Assembly: GCA_016858145.1 (NCBI GenBank)
Contig: JAEHOE010000058.1
Coordinates: forward strand, 372,001 to 436,000
Length of the DNA stretch: 64,000 nt
Reading direction: 5' to 3'
DNA from: Edaphochlamys debaryana
Taxonomy: Eukaryota > Chlorophyta > Chlorophyceae > Chlamydomonadales
The notes under the pieces were generated by a model. That model had not been told where the DNA came from, did no database searches, and saw only the letters and a program-made list of their open reading frames with translations. Shown here piece by piece: positions 61,351 through 64,000 of the stretch. The position numbers and the translations under genes are program-made. Within the stretch, counting starts at the first letter, position 1, and each line of letters opens with the position of its first letter.

Positions 61351-61503
61351 GCGCGTTGACGTCGCTGTCAGCAACCAAGCCCGCCCTGCCATAACGCCCG
61401 TAGCGCCCTGCGGCCACCCAACCCACACCTGTATAGCACTGCCTGTCACCCCATCACCCCCTTGCCCCCACGCCAGTCATCTGCCTGCCCCCATGCCTGC
61501 CCG

Positions 61504-63709
61504 CTACCGCACGACCACGCTGCACGCCGCCGCCCGCTCCGCCGTGGCCGCCTGCAGCTCCAGGGAGAGGTCGGGGCTGGCGGCCATGAGGCGCCGCACG
61601 CTGCCGGCCGCGCAGGCCAGCACCTGCCGCTGGTGGGCCAGGTACCAGGCCTTGAGCGCGTGCCGCAGCGGGTGCAGCTGCCGCGCGTCCGCCCACAGCA
61701 GCGTGTCAACCACCGTCTCCGCTGTCACCTCGGCCAGGATCTTGCGAGACGGGACATGGGTAAGGGCGGCAGAAAGGGCTTGAGGAAAAGGCAAAGCGAG
61801 GAAGCTAGCATGCAGACGACAGGGAGCCCGGGGAAAGAGCCCAGCAGCGGGGTGCCACACCCAGCCCGTCCCCTAAAGCTCACCCGGCTCTGCAGGGTTT
61901 CTCCCAGCTGCAGCAGCTCCAGTCGGTCCGCCAGCTCCACCACCGCCTGCACCTTGCCCGGGGTCACGTCCACCGCCCCCGTGTACACCCACTTGAGCGC
62001 CAGCGCCAGCGCATCCGGGTCTGCGTCCGGCAGGTCGAGCACGCCCGCCTGTCCCTCCGAAAACCCTCCTGCAAGCAGGCACTGGAGGTACCGAGACCGC
62101 GCCGCGAGGATGCTGCGGTGCGCGTGGAACGTGCGCCAGCCGACCACCAGCGATAGGTCTGCGGTGCCGTCGGGCTGGCGGTCGAGAAGGGCCCCCAGGT
62201 CCGCGCACAGCTGCGTGGAGGCCTCGGCGGCCCGTGAGGCCCCTTCCCACGTGGACGGTGGGAGGCAGTCCAGCGGCCTGAGCCCCAGGTCGACAACGAA
62301 GAAGCGAGCGCTCTGCAGGGCCATCAGGTAGCCGTTTGGCAGCACGGTGGCCAGGGCGTACTTGATTTCTTTGCTGGGGTTTGACGACTTCTTATCAGAG
62401 AAGTCGGTGCTAGCGGCTGCGACGTCGACGGCCAGGGTGGTTGTCACGCCGCTGGGCACGTTCACGCGCCGCACCCAGTAGTTGCCCGAGGGGCAAACCA
62501 TCAGGAGCAGCAGGTCCCCCCGCCCATCCGTGCTCAGCGCGGTGATCCGGCTAAAGAAGGCTGCGGGGCCAGGCTTTGGCGCTTCGGCCTGAGCCGCCTC
62601 GTCGACTTCCTCCAGCTCCAGGCCCTCGGTCCCCGCCAGGCACAGCGGCCTCTGGTCGGGTCCGGTGCCAGTGGCGGAAGCGGCGCTGCTGCCCCGGGCC
62701 CACGGCAGCCAGTAGACGGCAGTTGCTGTGGAGAAGGCCAGGCCCCCGCCCCCAGTCGCAGCGCTGGCGGGGACATAGGCGAGGCCCGTGATGGCCGCCG
62801 CCGCGCGGAACGGCAGCGTGCTGACCTGCGCCTCGCCCGCTGCCGCCGCCGCCTCGCCCGTCACCAGCCGCTTGCGCCCAGCTGCGATCCGGGGCAGCGT
62901 GACGCAGCGGATGCAGTCCCCGTCCGCCACGTACAGCCGGCCGTCGCTGTCGGCCACCATAGCTGTCGGGTCAAGGAAGCCCTCCTCACTACCGTCACCA
63001 TCCAACCCGGCCCCGCTGCCAAGATCCTCGCTACTGCCCTCCTCATCTGCGGCATCTGCCCCGCCGCCCGCCCGCTCGCCCGCCACGGGGGTGAGGAGCT
63101 TGAGGTCGTCGCTGACTCGGGCCACACAGCCGCCCTCTATAATGTAGATGGCGCCGGTCTTGGGCTCCCACACCTGGCCGGTCGTGGCAAGGGCGGGCGG
63201 GCTCGGTCAGGGCCACCGTAGGGCAGCATATCACCACCGCTGGTGCGCCTGCATGAGCCCGAGTGTGGTGCACTACCCACCGGGCACTTGGCGTCGCTGA
63301 CTTCGGGCTCGTCCTCGTCACCGTAGGTCAAGCGTATGTCCTTCAGCCTGTCCTTGCGCGTTTCCTGCAGGGTGAAGAGTGAGAGCGGCCCCCGCGTGGT
63401 CGTGCCAAGCACCTTGAGCCAGTGTCCATGGCTGGTGAGGAGCAGGGTCTCCTCTGGGTGCATGTCCTCGTCCTTGCTTGAAGCAGAGTCAGCGTCCGAA
63501 CAGTCGCCCTCCGTGTCGGTGTCCGAGTGCTTGCCGTCGCCGTCGGGGAAAGGGTTCAGCGCGTAGCGGGTTACAACACCGGTTAGGGTATTGCTCCCTG
63601 TCGTCCTGAAGTTTCGTTCATGGCTTTCGAGGTATCTGTGGCGCACAGGCTGGTTCATCAGCATCTTGCATGGCTTCGCATGTGGGTACACAGGTGATGA
63701 GGTCCACAT
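61504..63709 (-). CDS. NHL-BTB protein without H3 tail (gene D)
   Basis: Three exons, 63281-63709, 61884-63173 and 61504-61740, all phase 0, give 651 residues. Intron positions match gene A. The linker motif TGVVTRY, a Ser/Asp/Glu tract (DTDTEGDCSDADSASSKDED), an NHL-type segment (GRLYVADGDCIRCV), a BTB domain (FHAHRSIL, LKWVYTG) and the BACK-like C-terminus (LLWADAR, VRRLMAASPDLSLEL) are all present. The BTB exon closely resembles genes A and B at DNA level although it is 35-40 kb away. The N-terminus is unrelated to H3: it begins MWTSSPVYPHAKPCK with no ARTK or ARKS motif in any frame nearby. The true start could lie further upstream in another exon. It is probably a CUL3-adaptor-type or scaffold protein by domain content. 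Confidence 0.8.
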
Positions 63710-64000
63710 GGCCGCCGTTGCGAGGTTGCGTTGGGGGTGGGGGGGTTGGGCCGCTGCGGCCGTAGCTAGGGGATCGACGTCGGGACGTCGGGGACCGGGG
63801 GCAGGCCAGTATTTAGCCCAGCATATTCGTGCGGCATGCTAGGTGTGTTGATTGAGCAGAGCTTGGCCACTCCAGTCGGCGCGCCAAAATCAGCCCTAGA
63901 CCATCCTCGGCCAAACGTTGGCAGACGCGCTGTCCGTAGCTAGTGGCAGCTCGTACACTGCAGAGTCAGCTACGTGCAGATTCAGCTACTTGTAATAATA
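63710..64000. other. 5' flank of gene D to window end
   Basis: A G-rich run lies at about 63731-63750. No H3-tail codons were found on the minus strand here in any frame, and no other gene was recognised. Confidence 0.35.

Larger units (their letters stand above)
59878..61503. other. Intergenic, convergent 3' flanks
   Basis: 1.6 kb between two genes that end towards each other. Apart from the diverged repeat listed separately, no gene or RNA was recognised. Confidence 0.4.

Overview
This is nuclear DNA of a green alga, most likely a volvocine (Chlamydomonas-like) chlorophyte. The genes are GC-rich and dense with short spliceosomal introns. Coding regions carry long Ala/Gly/Pro/Gln tracts, and several proteins are eukaryote-specific (USP7, MLH3, GH47 mannosidase, FRA10AC1, RRM proteins). 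No bacterial operons, rRNA, CRISPR array or intact transposon was seen. Splice sites were placed by reading donors and acceptors and checking that phases join; most multi-exon models below sum to whole codons.

Layout: 0.1-0.55 kb, 3' end of a BTB-family gene (+). 1.5-3.7 kb, a protein with two PDZ-like units (+). 5.6-7.0 kb, FRA10AC1 homologue (-). 7.7-12.1 kb, GH47 alpha-1,2-mannosidase (-), divergent from 12.6-19.5 kb, an MLH3-type MutL protein with a giant linker (+). 20.5-34.8 kb, two HSP20 genes pointing outward as arms of an inverted repeat. Between them lie three NHL-BTB genes (-). 36.4-48.4 kb, a 30-exon USP7/UBP12-type deubiquitinase (+). 51.5-55.3 kb, a three-RRM protein with a very long Gly-Pro-Met repeat (-), divergent from 55.6-59.9 kb, a large unrecognised protein (+). 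61.5-63.7 kb, a further NHL-BTB gene (-).

The outstanding feature is the NHL-BTB family. The three genes at 22.3-32.9 kb each begin with a near-perfect copy of the histone H3 N-terminal tail, placed directly after the initiator Met. Behind it come a conserved linker, a Ser/Asp/Glu-rich stretch, an NHL-type beta-propeller, a BTB domain and usually a C-terminal helical region. They are not histones because no histone fold follows. The H3 residues are conserved among the copies although the codons differ, so the peptide looks selected. A BTB domain suggests a CUL3 ubiquitin-ligase adaptor, so these may be soluble H3-tail decoys that bring H3 readers or modifiers to ubiquitination. A relative at 61.5-63.7 kb keeps the rest of the architecture but has no H3 tail.
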